A DNA stretch of 47,538 nucleotides from Burkholderiales bacterium (GTDB taxonomy: Bacteria; Pseudomonadota; Gammaproteobacteria; Burkholderiales; SG8-41). The stretch spans positions 1-47,538 of the forward strand of contig JAIENU010000124.1 of assembly GCA_019751125.1 (NCBI GenBank). The letters run 5' to 3'. The notes below the pieces were generated by a model. It did not search any database, was not told where the DNA came from, and worked only from the letters and a program-made list of their open reading frames with translations. Both the position numbers and the translations under genes were made by a program. Positions 26,782 through 35,860 of the stretch are shown here, in pieces. How positions within the stretch are numbered: position 1 is the first letter of the stretch; each line of letters opens with the position of its first letter.

Positions 26782-29001
26782 ATGAATAATCCAATCACAT
26801 CCCAGCCCTCCGGCAATGCCGTCATCAACCTGCCGATCACCGGCATGACCTGCGCGGCCTGTGCTGCGCGCATTGAAAAAACCCTGAACCGGCTGCCCGG
26901 CGTCAGCGCCGCGGTGAATTTCGCCACCGAAAAAGCCCACATCGAATATCCGGCAGCCACGGTCGCGACAGCAGACCTGATCGCCGCCGTGCGCAAGGCC
27001 GGCTACGACGCACAGGAGCCGGCCGCCAGCAGCGACGAAACACACAAGGCCGAACGGCTCGCCGCCTACCGCAAGGACCTGCAGCTGTTCATCATCTCCG
27101 CGCTGCTGACCCTGCCCTTTGTCGCGCTGATGTTTTACATGCTGGGCGGCGCCCCCCAAGGGGACTTGTTTCACGGCGCTCACCACGCCACATGGTTTCC
27201 GCCGCTGGCGCAGTTGATCGTGTCACTGCCCGTGCAGTTCTGGATCGGCGGCCGCTTCTACCGTGGCGCGTACCACGCGCTGCGTGGCGGTGGCGCCAAC
27301 ATGGATGTGCTCATCGCGCTCGGCACCAGCGCCGCCTGGTTCCATAGCGCGGCCGTGGTGCTGCTCGGACTGAACGGCCATGTCTATTTCGAAGCCTCGG
27401 TCAGCATCATCACGCTGGTCTTCCTCGGCAAGCTGCTCGAGTCACGCGCCCGCGCCCGTGCCTCTGCCGCGATCGAGGAACTGCTGCGCCTGCAGCCGCA
27501 GACGGCCCGCGTCGAACGCGACGGCCACATCGTCGAGATCCCGGTCGCGCAGCTGCGCAAGGGCGAGGTGTTCATCGTGCGTCCCGGTGAATCGGTGCCG
27601 GTGGACGGCAGGGTGATCGAAGGCGCATCGGATATCGACGAATCACTGCTCACCGGCGAAAGCCTGCCGGTATCCAAGTCTGCCGGCAGCACGGTCTTCG
27701 CCGCCACCATCAACGCCCAGGGCCTGCTGCGCTGCACTGCCACCGGCATCGGCGCCGACACCGCACTCGCCGGCATCGTGCGCCTGGTCGAGGAGGCTCA
27801 GGGCTCGAAGGCGCCGATCCAGCGCCTCGCCGATAAAATCTCCGGCATTTTTGTGCCGGTGGTGCTGGGGATTGCGGCCATCACGCTGGCCGGCTGGTGG
27901 CTCTACAGCGGGTCTTTTGCCGAGGCGCTGGTGCCGGCAGTGGCGGTACTGGTGATCGCCTGCCCCTGCGCGCTGGGGCTGGCCACTCCCACCGCGATCA
28001 TGGTCGGCAGCGGCGTCGGCGCACGCGCCGGCGTGCTGATCCGCAACGCCGAGGCACTGGAGCGTGCCGGACATATCGACACGCTGGTCGTTGACAAGAC
28101 CGGCACCCTGACCCGCGGCAAACCCGCGGTCACCGACATCATGCCCGCGCTGGGCGCCGACGAAGATGAACTGATGCGGGTCGCCGCCGCACTCGAAGCC
28201 GGATCCGAGCACCCGCTGGCGCAGGCCATCCTCGAATACGCCCGCAACCGCGGCATCACGCCCGCTCCGGTGGGCAACTTCGCCGCCGTCACCGGCCACG
28301 GCGTGCGCGGCACCGTCGATGGAGAAACCGCACTGCTCGGCTCGCCGCGCTTCATCGCCGAATCCGGCTTCAATTTTAAAGAGGCCGCGGTTGCGCAACT
28401 GCAGGACGCCGGCAAGACCGTGGTCGGCGTCACCCGCGGCAGCCGCCTGCTCGGCCTGATCGCCATCGCCGATCCGCTGCGCCCGAGTTCTCCCGCAGCG
28501 ATTGCCGCGCTGCAGGCCCTGGGCATCGAGGTGATCATGCTGACCGGCGACAACCGCCGCACGGCGGCACGCATCGCCCGCGAAACCGGCATTACCCGCT
28601 TCGAAGCCGAACTGCTGCCCCAGGACAAGGCACGCATCATTTCCGGGCTGCAGAAGGAAGGCCGCCACACCGGCATGACCGGGGACGGCGTGAATGATGC
28701 GCCGGCACTCGCCGCCGCCGGTGTCAGCTTCGCCATCGGCGCCGGCTCCGATGTCGCCATCCACGCCGCCGACGTGACGCTGATGCGCAGCGACCTGATG
28801 AGCGTGGTCGATGCCGTGCGCCTGTCGCGCGCCACCTTCCGCAAGATCCGGCAGAACCTGTTTTTCGCCTTTTTCTACAACGTGCTGGGCATCCCGCTTG
28901 CCGCGGCCGGCCTGCTCAATCCGGTCATCGCCGGCGCGGCGATGGCAATGAGTTCGGTCTCCGTTGTAGGCAACTCGCTGCTGCTGAAGCGCAAATCCTG
29001 A
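26782..29001 (+). CDS. copA: Cu(I)-exporting P-type ATPase
   Basis: 739 residues. One N-terminal metal-binding domain with MTCAAC (Cys24, Cys27), eight predicted helices, phosphatase loop LTGES, the ion-binding CPC at 394-396 ([14 protein letters not shown]), phosphorylation Asp438 in [18 protein letters not shown] near 633, and the last-helix [11 protein letters not shown] motif of Cu(I) pumps. It exports Cu(I) from the cytosol. I prefer ATG 26782 over a TTG two codons earlier; no ribosome site is visible, matching leaderless start. Between the first two helices a copy of the GC-rich repeat encodes [14 protein letters not shown] (near residue 123). Followed by copZ and csoR. Confidence 0.95.
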   Translation: MNNPITSQPSGNAVINLPITGMTCAACAARIEKTLNRLPGVSAAVNFATEKAHIEYPAATVATADLIAAVRKAGYDAQEPAASSDETHKAERLAAYRKDLQLFIISALLTLPFVALMFYMLGGAPQGDLFHGAHHATWFPPLAQLIVSLPVQFWIGGRFYRGAYHALRGGGANMDVLIALGTSAAWFHSAAVVLLGLNGHVYFEASVSIITLVFLGKLLESRARARASAAIEELLRLQPQTARVERDGHIVEIPVAQLRKGEVFIVRPGESVPVDGRVIEGASDIDESLLTGESLPVSKSAGSTVFAATINAQGLLRCTATGIGADTALAGIVRLVEEAQGSKAPIQRLADKISGIFVPVVLGIAAITLAGWWLYSGSFAEALVPAVAVLVIACPCALGLATPTAIMVGSGVGARAGVLIRNAEALERAGHIDTLVVDKTGTLTRGKPAVTDIMPALGADEDELMRVAAALEAGSEHPLAQAILEYARNRGITPAPVGNFAAVTGHGVRGTVDGETALLGSPRFIAESGFNFKEAAVAQLQDAGKTVVGVTRGSRLLGLIAIADPLRPSSPAAIAALQALGIEVIMLTGDNRRTAARIARETGITRFEAELLPQDKARIISGLQKEGRHTGMTGDGVNDAPALAAAGVSFAIGAGSDVAIHAADVTLMRSDLMSVVDAVRLSRATFRKIRQNLFFAFFYNVLGIPLAAAGLLNPVIAGAAMAMSSVSVVGNSLLLKRKS
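27149..27170 (-). repeat. Single copy of the GC-rich palindromic repeat inside copA
   Basis: On the minus strand it reads CAAGTCCCCTTGGGGGGCGC preceded by AA, 20 bases identical to unit 2 of the recJ array 7 kb away. It is in frame in copA and codes for part of a loop between helices 1 and 2. Confidence 0.85.
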
Positions 29002-29024
29002 CCATTACCCTCAGAGGACAACAC

Positions 29025-29231
29025 ATGGAAACCTTGAACATGAAAATTTCCGGCATGACCTGCATGGGCTGTGTCGGCAGCGTCAAACGCGTGCTCAATG
29101 GCATCGCCGGCGTCGCCGGTGCCGAAGTCTCGTTGACGCCCGGCTCGGCCACGGTCAGCTACGACCCGGCCCAAACGAATCCGGACGCACTGAAGGCTGC
29201 TGTTACGGAGGCCGGTTATGACGTCAGCTGA
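29025..29231 (+). CDS. copZ: Copper chaperone (HMA domain)
   Basis: 68 residues, a single heavy-metal-associated domain with MTCMGC (residues 12-17) and the usual beta-alpha-beta pattern ([28 protein letters not shown]). CopZ proteins carry Cu(I) in the cytosol and hand it to CopA or to the copper sensor. Ribosome site AGAGGA 8 bases before ATG. Lies 23 bp after copA; its last codons overlap csoR by 14 bp. Confidence 0.94.
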   Translation: METLNMKISGMTCMGCVGSVKRVLNGIAGVAGAEVSLTPGSATVSYDPAQTNPDALKAAVTEAGYDVS

Positions 29232-29529
29232 CCACTGCTGCGGCGACCACGATGAACGCCATGTGGTGCAGCCGCACAAGGCGGCGCTGCTGAAACGGCT
29301 GAACCGTGTTGAAGGCCAGGTGCGCGGAGTCGCACAGATGGTGCGCGAGGACCGTTACTGCATCGACGTGCTGACCCAGGTCGCCGCGGTGCAGTCGGCA
29401 CTCGATGCGGTGGCGCTGCAACTGCTGGAGGACCACACCCGCGGCTGCGTCGCCGGGGCGATCCGCGACAATCAAGGCGATCAGGCGATCGCGGAACTGA
29501 TGGCAGTGGTCAGGCGCTTCGCACGCTGA
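29218..29529 (+). CDS. csoR: CsoR-family copper-sensing repressor
   Basis: 103 residues, all-helical DUF156/CsoR fold: [23 protein letters not shown], then the metal site. Cys48, His73 and Cys77 keep the exact spacing (25 and 4) of the Cu(I) ligands Cys36-His61-Cys65 in the Mycobacterium CsoR, which supports copper rather than nickel or formaldehyde sensing. Apo-protein binds TACCC/GGGTA-type operators; Cu(I) lowers affinity. The only such palindrome I see is in the copA promoter, so it probably represses its own operon. An extra N-terminal HCCGDH stretch may bind metal too. Overlaps copZ, so translated with it. Confidence 0.93.
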   Translation: MTSADHCCGDHDERHVVQPHKAALLKRLNRVEGQVRGVAQMVREDRYCIDVLTQVAAVQSALDAVALQLLEDHTRGCVAGAIRDNQGDQAIAELMAVVRRFAR

Positions 29530-29547
29530 CCCCCGCCATCAGGAACA

Positions 29548-30354
29548 TCAATTCCAGATTTGCCACCAGGGTATCTTGCTCCGCCGCGGGTCACCCTTCA
29601 GGTAGGGACTCTGCGGGAAGTTCTTTTTGAGCACGCGCTCTGCATCATCGCGCAGGTCGTTCATGCCCATGGCGTCATAGGCACGCACCATGATCACCAG
29701 TCCCTCTTCATTGGCCGGCGCATTGGGATAGGTTTTCAGCGCGTATTGCGCGCGGTTGACCGCGGCGACAAAAGCCTTGCGTGTCATGTAATAACGCGCG
29801 ACGTGGATTTCATGTGAAGCCAGCGCGTTGACCAGATAGTTCATCCGCTGCACCGCGTCCGGCAGGTACTTGCTGTCGGGATAACGCGTCACCATCTCCC
29901 GGAACGCGGCAAAGGCATCGGCCGCCGCCTTGGGGTCGCGCTCGGACTGGTCCTGGCCGCTGAAGAACCCGAGGATGCCGAGGTCATCGTTGAAGTTGAT
30001 CAACCCCTTCAGGTAGAACATGTAATCGGCGTTGGGGTGGCTCGGATGCAGCTTGACGAAGCGGTCGATGGTCGCCAGCGCCGACGCCGGATCCTCGTTT
30101 TTCCACTGTGCATAGGCCGATTCGACCATCGCCTGCTGCGCAAAACGGCCGAAGGGATAGCGTGCCTCGATGCGCTCGTAGTGCTTGATCGCGTTTTCCC
30201 AGTTGCGCGCGGCCAGTTCGGAGCGGGCCTCGGCATACAGCTTTTGCGCCGACCAGCCGCGGGTCTCGTCAACCTCCTGCCCCTTGAAAATGCCGCAACC
30301 GGCAATGAGCGCGCCGAAGGCGAGGGAGAGGATAACCGTTAGAATGTTTCGCAT
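29548..30354 (-). CDS. bamD: Outer-membrane assembly lipoprotein BamD (ComL)
   Basis: 268 residues with a lipoprotein signal (lipobox LIAGC, Cys20) and five TPR-like repeats, the YfiO/BamD fold: AIKHYERIEARYPFGRFAQQA, LATIDRFVKLHPSHPNADY, DSKYLPDAVQRMNYLVNALA. BamD is the essential partner of BamA in inserting beta-barrel proteins into the outer membrane. The Pro-rich end (RRSKIPWWQIWN) is common in betaproteobacterial members. Its ATG at 30352-30354 lies back to back with that of rluD (shared CATG). Convergent with csoR, 18 bp apart. Confidence 0.95.
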   Translation of the reverse strand: MRNILTVILSLAFGALIAGCGIFKGQEVDETRGWSAQKLYAEARSELAARNWENAIKHYERIEARYPFGRFAQQAMVESAYAQWKNEDPASALATIDRFVKLHPSHPNADYMFYLKGLINFNDDLGILGFFSGQDQSERDPKAAADAFAAFREMVTRYPDSKYLPDAVQRMNYLVNALASHEIHVARYYMTRKAFVAAVNRAQYALKTYPNAPANEEGLVIMVRAYDAMGMNDLRDDAERVLKKNFPQSPYLKGDPRRSKIPWWQIWN

Positions 30355-31384
30355 GAATGGAAGCCGGAAAAAGAAGTCGGTCGGAACGACGGACAGCAGT
30401 GCGGGGCAAAAAGCAGGGCCTATCAGTGAACACGCTGATTTGCCGCCGGAAAATTATACCGAATCCGCAGCGCCCGCCGCGCAGGAACTGCGCGTTCCCG
30501 CCGATTGCGCCGGCCTGCGCCTCGATCAGGCACTGGCACGGCTGCTGCCACAGTACTCGCGGGCGCGGCTCGCCGGCTGGGTCAAGGCCGGCCATGTACT
30601 CGTCGATGGCGCAGCCGCCGGCGTACGCGACAAGCTGCATGGCGGCGAACGTATCCGCATCGCGCCACAGCCGACACCGGAGGAAACCGCGTTCCGGCCC
30701 GAGGCACTGCCGATCAACATCGTCCACGAAGACGACACGCTGCTGGTCATCAACAAGCCACCGGGCCTGGTGGTGCATCCCGGCAGCGGCAACTGGCAGG
30801 GCACCCTGCTCAACGCCCTGCTTGCACACGCACCACAGCTCGCGGGAGTGCCGCGCGCCGGCATCGTGCACCGCCTGGACAAGGACACCAGCGGCCTGCT
30901 GGTGGTCGCCAAGACCCTCACCGCGCAGACCGACCTGGTGCGCCAGCTGCAGGCACGCACCGTGTCGCGCGAATACCGCGCCGTGGTGCACGGCACGGTG
31001 CCGCGCAACGGACGCATCGAAGGCCCGATCGGCCGCGATCCGCGCAGCCGCACCAAAATGGCCGTGGTCCGTTCCGGCAAGCCGGCGGTGACCCACTACA
31101 GCATCCTCGAAAAACTGGCGCGGGCCACCGTGCTCGCCTGCAAGCTCGAAACCGGCCGCACCCACCAGATCCGCGTCCATCTGCAGAAACTCGGCTACCC
31201 GATCTGGGGGGATCCGGTGTACGGCAAAACCAACGCGCCGGCCGAACCGTCAATCCAGCGCCAGGCCCTGCACGCCGAACGGCTGGCGCTGCGCCACCCC
31301 GATCACGGCGAAACCGTGCAATGGGAGGCACCGCTGCCCGCGGACATGAAAGCCCTGATCAAGGCCCTGCGTGCGGAATCATGA
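30353..31384 (+). CDS. rluD: 23S rRNA pseudouridine synthase RluD
   Basis: 343 residues from ATG 30353. S4-like RNA-binding domain (LRLDQALARLLPQYSRARLAGW, about 50-100), then the RluA-family catalytic core with HRLDKDTSGLLVVAKT (Asp176, equivalent to Asp139 of E. coli RluD), the GRTHQIRVHLQ motif and the PIWGDPVYG stretch. It makes pseudouridines in helix 69 of 23S rRNA. The divergent bamD-rluD order followed by pgeF is conserved in betaproteobacteria. The N-terminal 45 residues are polar and variable; a TTG at 30440 could be an alternative start. The stop overlaps pgeF as ATGA. Confidence 0.93.
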   Translation: MNGSRKKKSVGTTDSSAGQKAGPISEHADLPPENYTESAAPAAQELRVPADCAGLRLDQALARLLPQYSRARLAGWVKAGHVLVDGAAAGVRDKLHGGERIRIAPQPTPEETAFRPEALPINIVHEDDTLLVINKPPGLVVHPGSGNWQGTLLNALLAHAPQLAGVPRAGIVHRLDKDTSGLLVVAKTLTAQTDLVRQLQARTVSREYRAVVHGTVPRNGRIEGPIGRDPRSRTKMAVVRSGKPAVTHYSILEKLARATVLACKLETGRTHQIRVHLQKLGYPIWGDPVYGKTNAPAEPSIQRQALHAERLALRHPDHGETVQWEAPLPADMKALIKALRAES

Positions 31385-32133
31385 GCGACGCCCCGAACCG
31401 TTTCAGCGAACAGGACTGCATCATTCCCGACTGGCCAGCTCCCACCGGAATACGCGCGCTGGTCACCACCCGTGCCGGCGGCGTCAGCACCGGCCCCCAC
31501 GGCAGCTTCAACCTCGGCCTCAAGGCCGGTGATGACGCTGCGGCAGTCATGCAGAACCGTGCCCGCCTGCAGACCCTGCTGCCGCAGCCGCCGCGCTGGC
31601 TGGCGCAAGTCCACGGCAGCCGCGTCGTTGATGCCGACACGCTCGATGACGTGCCCGAAGCCGATGCCAGCGTTGCCGCGAATCCCGGCACCGTGTGCAC
31701 GATCATGATTGCCGACTGCCTGCCGGTGTTGTTCTGCGACCGCGCCGGCCGCTGCGTCGGCGCCGCCCACGCCGGATGGCGCGGCCTCGCCGGCGGCGTA
31801 CTCGCCAACACCGTGGCACGCATGCCCGCGGCCCCCGCCGACCTGATCGCCTGGATCGGCCCCGGCATCGGCCCCGAAGCGTTCGAAGTCGGCGACGATG
31901 TGTGGCAGGCCTTCTGCGCCGGCCATCCTGAAAATGCTGATGCCTTCCGCCGCCATACCCCGGGCAAATGGCTGTGCGACCTGCCCGCACTGGCGCGCAA
32001 GGCCCTGCAGCGTGCCAGCGTCGGGAGCATCCACGGCGGAACACTCTGCACTTACAGTGATCCGCAGCGCTTTTACTCGTACCGGCGCGACGGGGTTACC
32101 GGCAGGATGGCGGCACTGATCTGGAGGCAGTGA
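31381..32133 (+). CDS. pgeF: Polyphenol oxidase/laccase-domain protein PgeF (YfiH)
   Basis: 250 residues, full-length YfiH/LACC1 family. Conserved pieces: LVTTRAGGVSTGPHGSFNLG, the metal His in LAQVHGSRVV, Cys in MIADCLPVLF and His in GAAHAGWRGLAGGV, and the closing GGTLCTYSDPQRFYSYRRDG. Members act on purine nucleosides, and in E. coli the protein edits peptidoglycan precursors by hydrolysing wrong L-Ser linkages. Translational coupling to rluD through ATGA is seen widely. All zinc ligands are present, so it is likely active. Confidence 0.92.
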   Translation: MSDAPNRFSEQDCIIPDWPAPTGIRALVTTRAGGVSTGPHGSFNLGLKAGDDAAAVMQNRARLQTLLPQPPRWLAQVHGSRVVDADTLDDVPEADASVAANPGTVCTIMIADCLPVLFCDRAGRCVGAAHAGWRGLAGGVLANTVARMPAAPADLIAWIGPGIGPEAFEVGDDVWQAFCAGHPENADAFRRHTPGKWLCDLPALARKALQRASVGSIHGGTLCTYSDPQRFYSYRRDGVTGRMAALIWRQ

Positions 32134-32150
32134 TGCGTGATCAGCAAAAA

Positions 32151-32180
32151 ACAAGTCATTGATTGCACTCATCATTTATC
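32151..32180 (+). repeat. AT-rich dispersed element, weak copy G
   Basis: ACAAGTCATTGATTG matches 11 of 15 core positions; the T-run is only partial (ATTTAT). In the gap between pgeF and the ZIP gene. May be a decayed member or a chance match. Confidence 0.3.
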
Positions 32181-32201
32181 ACTCGTCATTCATCGCTACG
32201 C

Positions 32202-32207
32202 TATAAT
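32202..32207 (+). promoter_or_regulatory. Probable -10 box of the ZIP transporter gene
   Basis: Perfect TATAAT 28 bp before the TTG start, in an AT-rich gap with several TCAT repeats (32169-32193). No convincing -35 at 16-18 bp. Transcription would start about 20 bp before the ORF. Confidence 0.45.
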
Positions 32208-32234
32208 CCGCCGCTCTTCCGAAAAGCCCCTCCC

Positions 32235-33026
32235 TTGAACACTCTCTCCTGGATCATCCTCGCCACACTGGCCGGCGGCGTGCTGTCGGCACTGGCGGCA
32301 AGCCTGTTCGCGATCAAGGCCAAGGCTTCGCAGATCCCCATGCTGGTGAGCTACGCGGTCGGCGCCTTGCTGGGGGCCGCGTTCATCGAAGTGCTGCCGC
32401 ACGCGATCTACCAGAGCGACAGCATCGAAGCCACGGCGGCAACCGTGCTCGGCGGCATCCTCGGCTTTTTTGTGCTCGAGAAACTGGTGCTGTGGCGGCA
32501 CTGCCACGTCGAGGAATGCGAGGCGCACGACCCCCACGGCACACCGGTCCGGCACCATCATGGCCATGACCACGGCCGCAGCGGCCTGATGATCCTGATC
32601 GGCGACACCTTCCACAACTTCGTCGACGGCGTGCTGATCGCCGCGGCCTTCATGGCCGACATCGAGCTCGGCATCGTCACCGCTGTGGCGATCATCGCCC
32701 ACGAAGTGCCGCAGGAAGTCGGCGACTTCCTGATCCTGCTGCATTCCGGCTACAGCAAACGCAAGGCACTGCTGCTGAACATGCTCGCCAGCGCGGCGAT
32801 GGTGGTCGGCGGCGTGCTCGCCTATTTCACGCTGCAGTCGGCACAGGCGCTGGTCACCCCGCTGCTGGCGCTGGCCGCGGCGAGCATGCTCTATGTCGCG
32901 GTGGCCGACCTGATTCCCGGCCTGCACCGGCGCACCGAGCTCTCCGCCACGCTGCAGCAGGTGCTGCTGATCGGCCTCGGCATTGCGACGATCTGGCTGG
33001 TCGGCAGCTGGGCACACAGCCACTGA
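32235..33026 (+). CDS. ZIP-family metal transporter
   Basis: 263 residues from a TTG (MNTLSWIILATLAGGVLSALA in translation), which places the first helix at the very start as in relatives. Eight helices are predicted, with the family ion-path motifs HNFVDG in helix 4 (GDTFHNFVDGVLIAAAF) and HEVPQE in helix 5. A cytosolic His-rich loop (HCHVEECEAHDPHG and HHHGHDHGRS) between helices 3 and 4 is a typical metal-binding loop. The family moves zinc, iron or other divalent metals into the cytosol. A TTG further upstream (32163) would add 24 residues without a family match. Confidence 0.88.
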   Translation: MNTLSWIILATLAGGVLSALAASLFAIKAKASQIPMLVSYAVGALLGAAFIEVLPHAIYQSDSIEATAATVLGGILGFFVLEKLVLWRHCHVEECEAHDPHGTPVRHHHGHDHGRSGLMILIGDTFHNFVDGVLIAAAFMADIELGIVTAVAIIAHEVPQEVGDFLILLHSGYSKRKALLLNMLASAAMVVGGVLAYFTLQSAQALVTPLLALAAASMLYVAVADLIPGLHRRTELSATLQQVLLIGLGIATIWLVGSWAHSH

Positions 33027-33103
33027 AAACGGCAGGGGGCGTGTTATTGTTGCCGCGCGTGCTGCAACAGACGCGCAATCTTTGATCTCCATACTGCCGT
33101 CCG

Positions 33104-34831
33104 ATGTCCGACACACCCGCCCAGCCTGATCCGCTCACCGAAGCCTATGCCGCGCTGGGCCGCATGCTCCTGGGCAATGCCGCGGCCAAGCTCGGCTCCA
33201 CCGGCGCACTGCCAGATCCCGCGGCAATGATGAAGCTGCAGGCCGAGGCGATGGCCGCTGACAGCGAACGCTGGCTTGAGCTCAACAACCGCTATTACCG
33301 CCAGCAGCTCGAGCTGTGGCAGGCCTTTGCCGGCACCGCGCCCGAGACGCCGAAGCCGGCGCCGCCGCAGGACCGGCGCTTTCGTGCACCGGAGTGGCAG
33401 GAACCCTACTTCAACTACCTCGCCAACTCCTACATGCTGTCGGCGCGCTGGCTGGAAGAAACGGCGGCATCCGTCAAACTCGAAGGCCAGGTGCAGCAAA
33501 AGCTGCAGTTCTATACCAGACAGCTGATCGACGCGCTGTCGCCGGCGAACTTCCCGTGGACCAATCCGGAGGCGATCAAGCTCGCCGCCGCGACCGAAGG
33601 CGACAGCATCAACCGCGGCCTGAAAAACCTGGCCGCGGACATCAACAAGGGCCTGGTGACGATGACCGACGAGACGGCCTTCGAAGTCGGCCGCAACCTC
33701 GCCGTGAGTCCCGGCGCGGTGGTCTATGAAAACGATTTCATCCAGCTGATCCAGTACGCGCCGCTGACTGCGACGGTGTTCGAAAAGCCGCTGCTGATCG
33801 TGCCGCCCTGCATCAACAAGTACTACATCCTCGACCTGCAGCCGGAAAACTCCTTTGTCCGCCATGCCGTCGAACAAGGCCACACCGTGTTCATGGTGTC
33901 CTGGCGCAACATGCCGCTGGAGATGGGCAGCGCGACCTGGGATGACTACATCGAGCACGGCGTGCTGCGCGCGATCGAGGTTGCACGCGACATCGGCGGC
34001 GTGGAAAAGATCAACGCGCTGGGTTTCTGCGTCGGCGGCACCCTGCTCGCCTGCGCGCTGGCGGTGCTGCGTGGCCGCGGCGAAGACCCGGTGGCAAGCC
34101 TGACCCTGCTCACCACGATGCTCGATTTCAGCGACACCGGCGAGTTGTCTGTATTCGTTGACGAAGCCTATGTCGCCGCGCGCGAAACCGAATTCGCCGG
34201 CGGCGGCGTGCTGCGCGGCCGCGAACTGGCGCTGACCTTTGCCAGCCTGCGCGCCAACGACCTGATCTGGCCGTACGTGGTCAACAACTACCTGAAGGGC
34301 AACACCCCGCCGCCCTTCGACCTGCTCTACTGGAATGGCGATGGCGCCAACCTGCCGGGCACGATGTATTGCCAGTACATCCGCCAGACCTATCTCGAAA
34401 ACCGCCTGCGCGAGCCCGGTGCACTGACCATGTGCGGCGTGTCGGTGGACCTCGGCACGGTGGACATGCCCGCCTACATCCTCGCCGCGCGCGAAGACCA
34501 CATCGTTCCCTGGCGTACCGCCTATGCCAGCACCGCGCTGCTCGGCGGGCCGCTGCAGTTCGTGCTCGCCGCCAGCGGCCACATCGCCGGCGTGATCAAC
34601 CCGCCGGCCGCCGGCAAGCGCAACCACTGGGTGCGCCCGGACAACACGCCGGAAGCAGAAGCCTGGCTCGAGGGCGCGGAATCGCGACCCGGCAGCTGGT
34701 GGCCGCACTGGGCACAGTGGCTGGCCGGACATGCCGGCAATCAGGTCCCGGCACCATCGTCCGCCGGCAACAGCCTCCACGCAGCGGGCGAAGCTGCACC
34801 CGGCCGCTACGTCCGCGAGCGAATGCCCTGA
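33104..34831 (+). CDS. phaC: Class I polyhydroxyalkanoate synthase
   Basis: 575 residues, close to the 589 of the Ralstonia/Cupriavidus enzyme. The lipase-like box GFCVGGT has the catalytic Cys at 309; the catalytic Asp lies in AAREDHIVPW and the His in SGHIAGVINPP. N-terminal part (QEPYFNYLANSYMLSARWLE, PWTNPEAIKLA) matches class I synthases. It joins (R)-3-hydroxybutyryl-CoA units into PHB granules. Followed by phaB after 83 bp and by phaR. phaA (thiolase) is missing from its usual place between phaC and phaB. No clear ribosome site. Confidence 0.96.
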   Translation: MSDTPAQPDPLTEAYAALGRMLLGNAAAKLGSTGALPDPAAMMKLQAEAMAADSERWLELNNRYYRQQLELWQAFAGTAPETPKPAPPQDRRFRAPEWQEPYFNYLANSYMLSARWLEETAASVKLEGQVQQKLQFYTRQLIDALSPANFPWTNPEAIKLAAATEGDSINRGLKNLAADINKGLVTMTDETAFEVGRNLAVSPGAVVYENDFIQLIQYAPLTATVFEKPLLIVPPCINKYYILDLQPENSFVRHAVEQGHTVFMVSWRNMPLEMGSATWDDYIEHGVLRAIEVARDIGGVEKINALGFCVGGTLLACALAVLRGRGEDPVASLTLLTTMLDFSDTGELSVFVDEAYVAARETEFAGGGVLRGRELALTFASLRANDLIWPYVVNNYLKGNTPPPFDLLYWNGDGANLPGTMYCQYIRQTYLENRLREPGALTMCGVSVDLGTVDMPAYILAAREDHIVPWRTAYASTALLGGPLQFVLAASGHIAGVINPPAAGKRNHWVRPDNTPEAEAWLEGAESRPGSWWPHWAQWLAGHAGNQVPAPSSAGNSLHAAGEAAPGRYVRERMP

Positions 34832-34914
34832 ATCCTGATCGGCTGCCCCGGACAGCATCCCCGTCCGCGAAAATTGCTGTTAAATTAGAAACGTCTCAAC
34901 TGGAGGAGAACAAT

Positions 34915-35655
34915 ATGTCTCGTGTTGCAGTGGTGACTGGCGGTATGGGCGGCCTCGGAGAGGCCATCTGCATGAAGCTCGGCAAGATGGGCTACAAGGT
35001 CGTGGCGACCTACTCCCCCGGCAACAACAAATACAACGACTGGCTCGCCGACATGAAAAAGCAGGGCTACGACTTCCGTGCCGTGCCTGTGGATGTCACC
35101 AGCTTCGACTCCTGCCAGCAGGCCGTGGCGCAGATCGGCAAGGACCTCGGCCCGGTGGACGTGCTGGTCAACAACGCCGGCATCACCCGCGACACCACCT
35201 TCCGCAAGATGGATCTCGCGGCATGGCAGGCGGTGATCAACACCAACCTCGACAGCGTCTTCAACATGACCAAGCCGGTGATCGACGGCATGGCCGAACG
35301 CGGCTGGGGCCGTGTCATCAATGTGTCTTCGGTCAACGGCCAGAAGGGTGCCTTCGGCCAGACCAACTACTCGGCGGCCAAGGCCGGCATGCACGGCTTC
35401 ACCAAGGCTGCAGCACTGGAGTACGCCAAAAAAGGTGTCACCGTGAACACCATCTCGCCGGGCTACATCGGCACCAAGATGGTGATGGCGATTCCGAAGG
35501 AAGTGCTCGACTCGAAAATCGTGCCGCAGATCCCGGTGGGCCGCCTCGGCAAGCCCGAAGAAGTCGCCGGCCTCGTCGCCTATCTCTGCTCGGAAGAAGC
35601 AGCCTTCGTCACCGGCGCCAACATCGCCATCAACGGCGGCCAGCACATGCAATAA
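34915..35655 (+). CDS. phaB: Acetoacetyl-CoA reductase (NADPH)
   Basis: 246 residues, the standard PhaB length. Short-chain dehydrogenase fold: cofactor loop VTGGMGGLGEAI, NNAGITRD, catalytic Ser in INVSSVNGQKGAFGQ and Tyr-Lys in NYSAAKAG, and the PhaB-specific NTISPGYIGTKMVMAI. Reduces acetoacetyl-CoA to (R)-3-hydroxybutyryl-CoA for the synthase encoded upstream. Very good ribosome site TGGAGGAG seven bases before ATG. A TTGCTG/TAAATT-like promoter could lie at 34874-34890. The long frame upstream to 34369 overlaps phaC and is not coding. A terminator follows. Confidence 0.96.
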   Translation: MSRVAVVTGGMGGLGEAICMKLGKMGYKVVATYSPGNNKYNDWLADMKKQGYDFRAVPVDVTSFDSCQQAVAQIGKDLGPVDVLVNNAGITRDTTFRKMDLAAWQAVINTNLDSVFNMTKPVIDGMAERGWGRVINVSSVNGQKGAFGQTNYSAAKAGMHGFTKAAALEYAKKGVTVNTISPGYIGTKMVMAIPKEVLDSKIVPQIPVGRLGKPEEVAGLVAYLCSEEAAFVTGANIAINGGQHMQ

Positions 35656-35689
35656 GCGGCGTGCCGCGCCCCTTCCGCAGTTGCAGCAA

Positions 35690-35719
35690 CGCCCGACCGG
35701 AAAACGGCCGGGCGTTTTT
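35690..35719 (+). terminator. Rho-independent terminator after phaB
   Basis: CGCCCGACCG, loop GAAAA, CGGCCGGGCG, then five T. One A-C mismatch in a 10-bp stem. It separates phaCB from phaR. Confidence 0.85.
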
Positions 35720-35753
35720 CTCTGGGACCTCGGGTGCAGCACCGCACTATGTT

Positions 35754-35783
35754 ATAAGCCATTGTTTTTAAAGGTATTTTTTA
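35754..35783 (+). repeat. AT-rich dispersed element, copy A (consensus copy)
   Basis: Core ATAAGCCATTGTTTT, followed after eight bases by a run of six T. Lies between the phaB terminator and the phaR promoter. Confidence 0.7.
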
Positions 35784-35860
35784 TGCCATTTGATTGCAAC
35801 GCAACATGGGCCTGTGCGATAATGCGGCACCCAACCGAAGAGCGAAGAGGTCTGCAATGA
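35783..35860 (+). CDS. Possible 25-codon leader ORF overlapping phaR
   Basis: ATG at 35783 opens 25 codons (MPFDCNATWACAIMRHPTEE and five more) and stops in the TGA that overlaps the phaR ATG (ATGA). AAAGG lies eight bases upstream. If transcription starts at or before the AT-rich element, phaR could be coupled to this leader. If the GATAAT promoter at 35818 is used, the ORF is not made whole. No recognised sequence; could be chance. Confidence 0.25.
   Translation: MPFDCNATWACAIMRHPTEERRGLQ
35794..35823 (+). promoter_or_regulatory. Candidate phaR promoter
   Basis: TTGCAA (35794-35799), 18 bp, GATAAT (35818-35823) with an extended TG one base before the -10. Start of transcription would be about 27 bp before the phaR ATG. 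Confidence 0.5.

Noticed and set aside
33042..33055. GTTATTGTTGCC before phaC as another dispersed-element copy
   Set aside because: Shares only the ATTGTT part; lacks the ATAAG half and the T-run.
33044..34858. 604-codon open frame antisense to phaC
   Set aside because: Low-complexity translation, no motif; phaC has its full catalytic triad.
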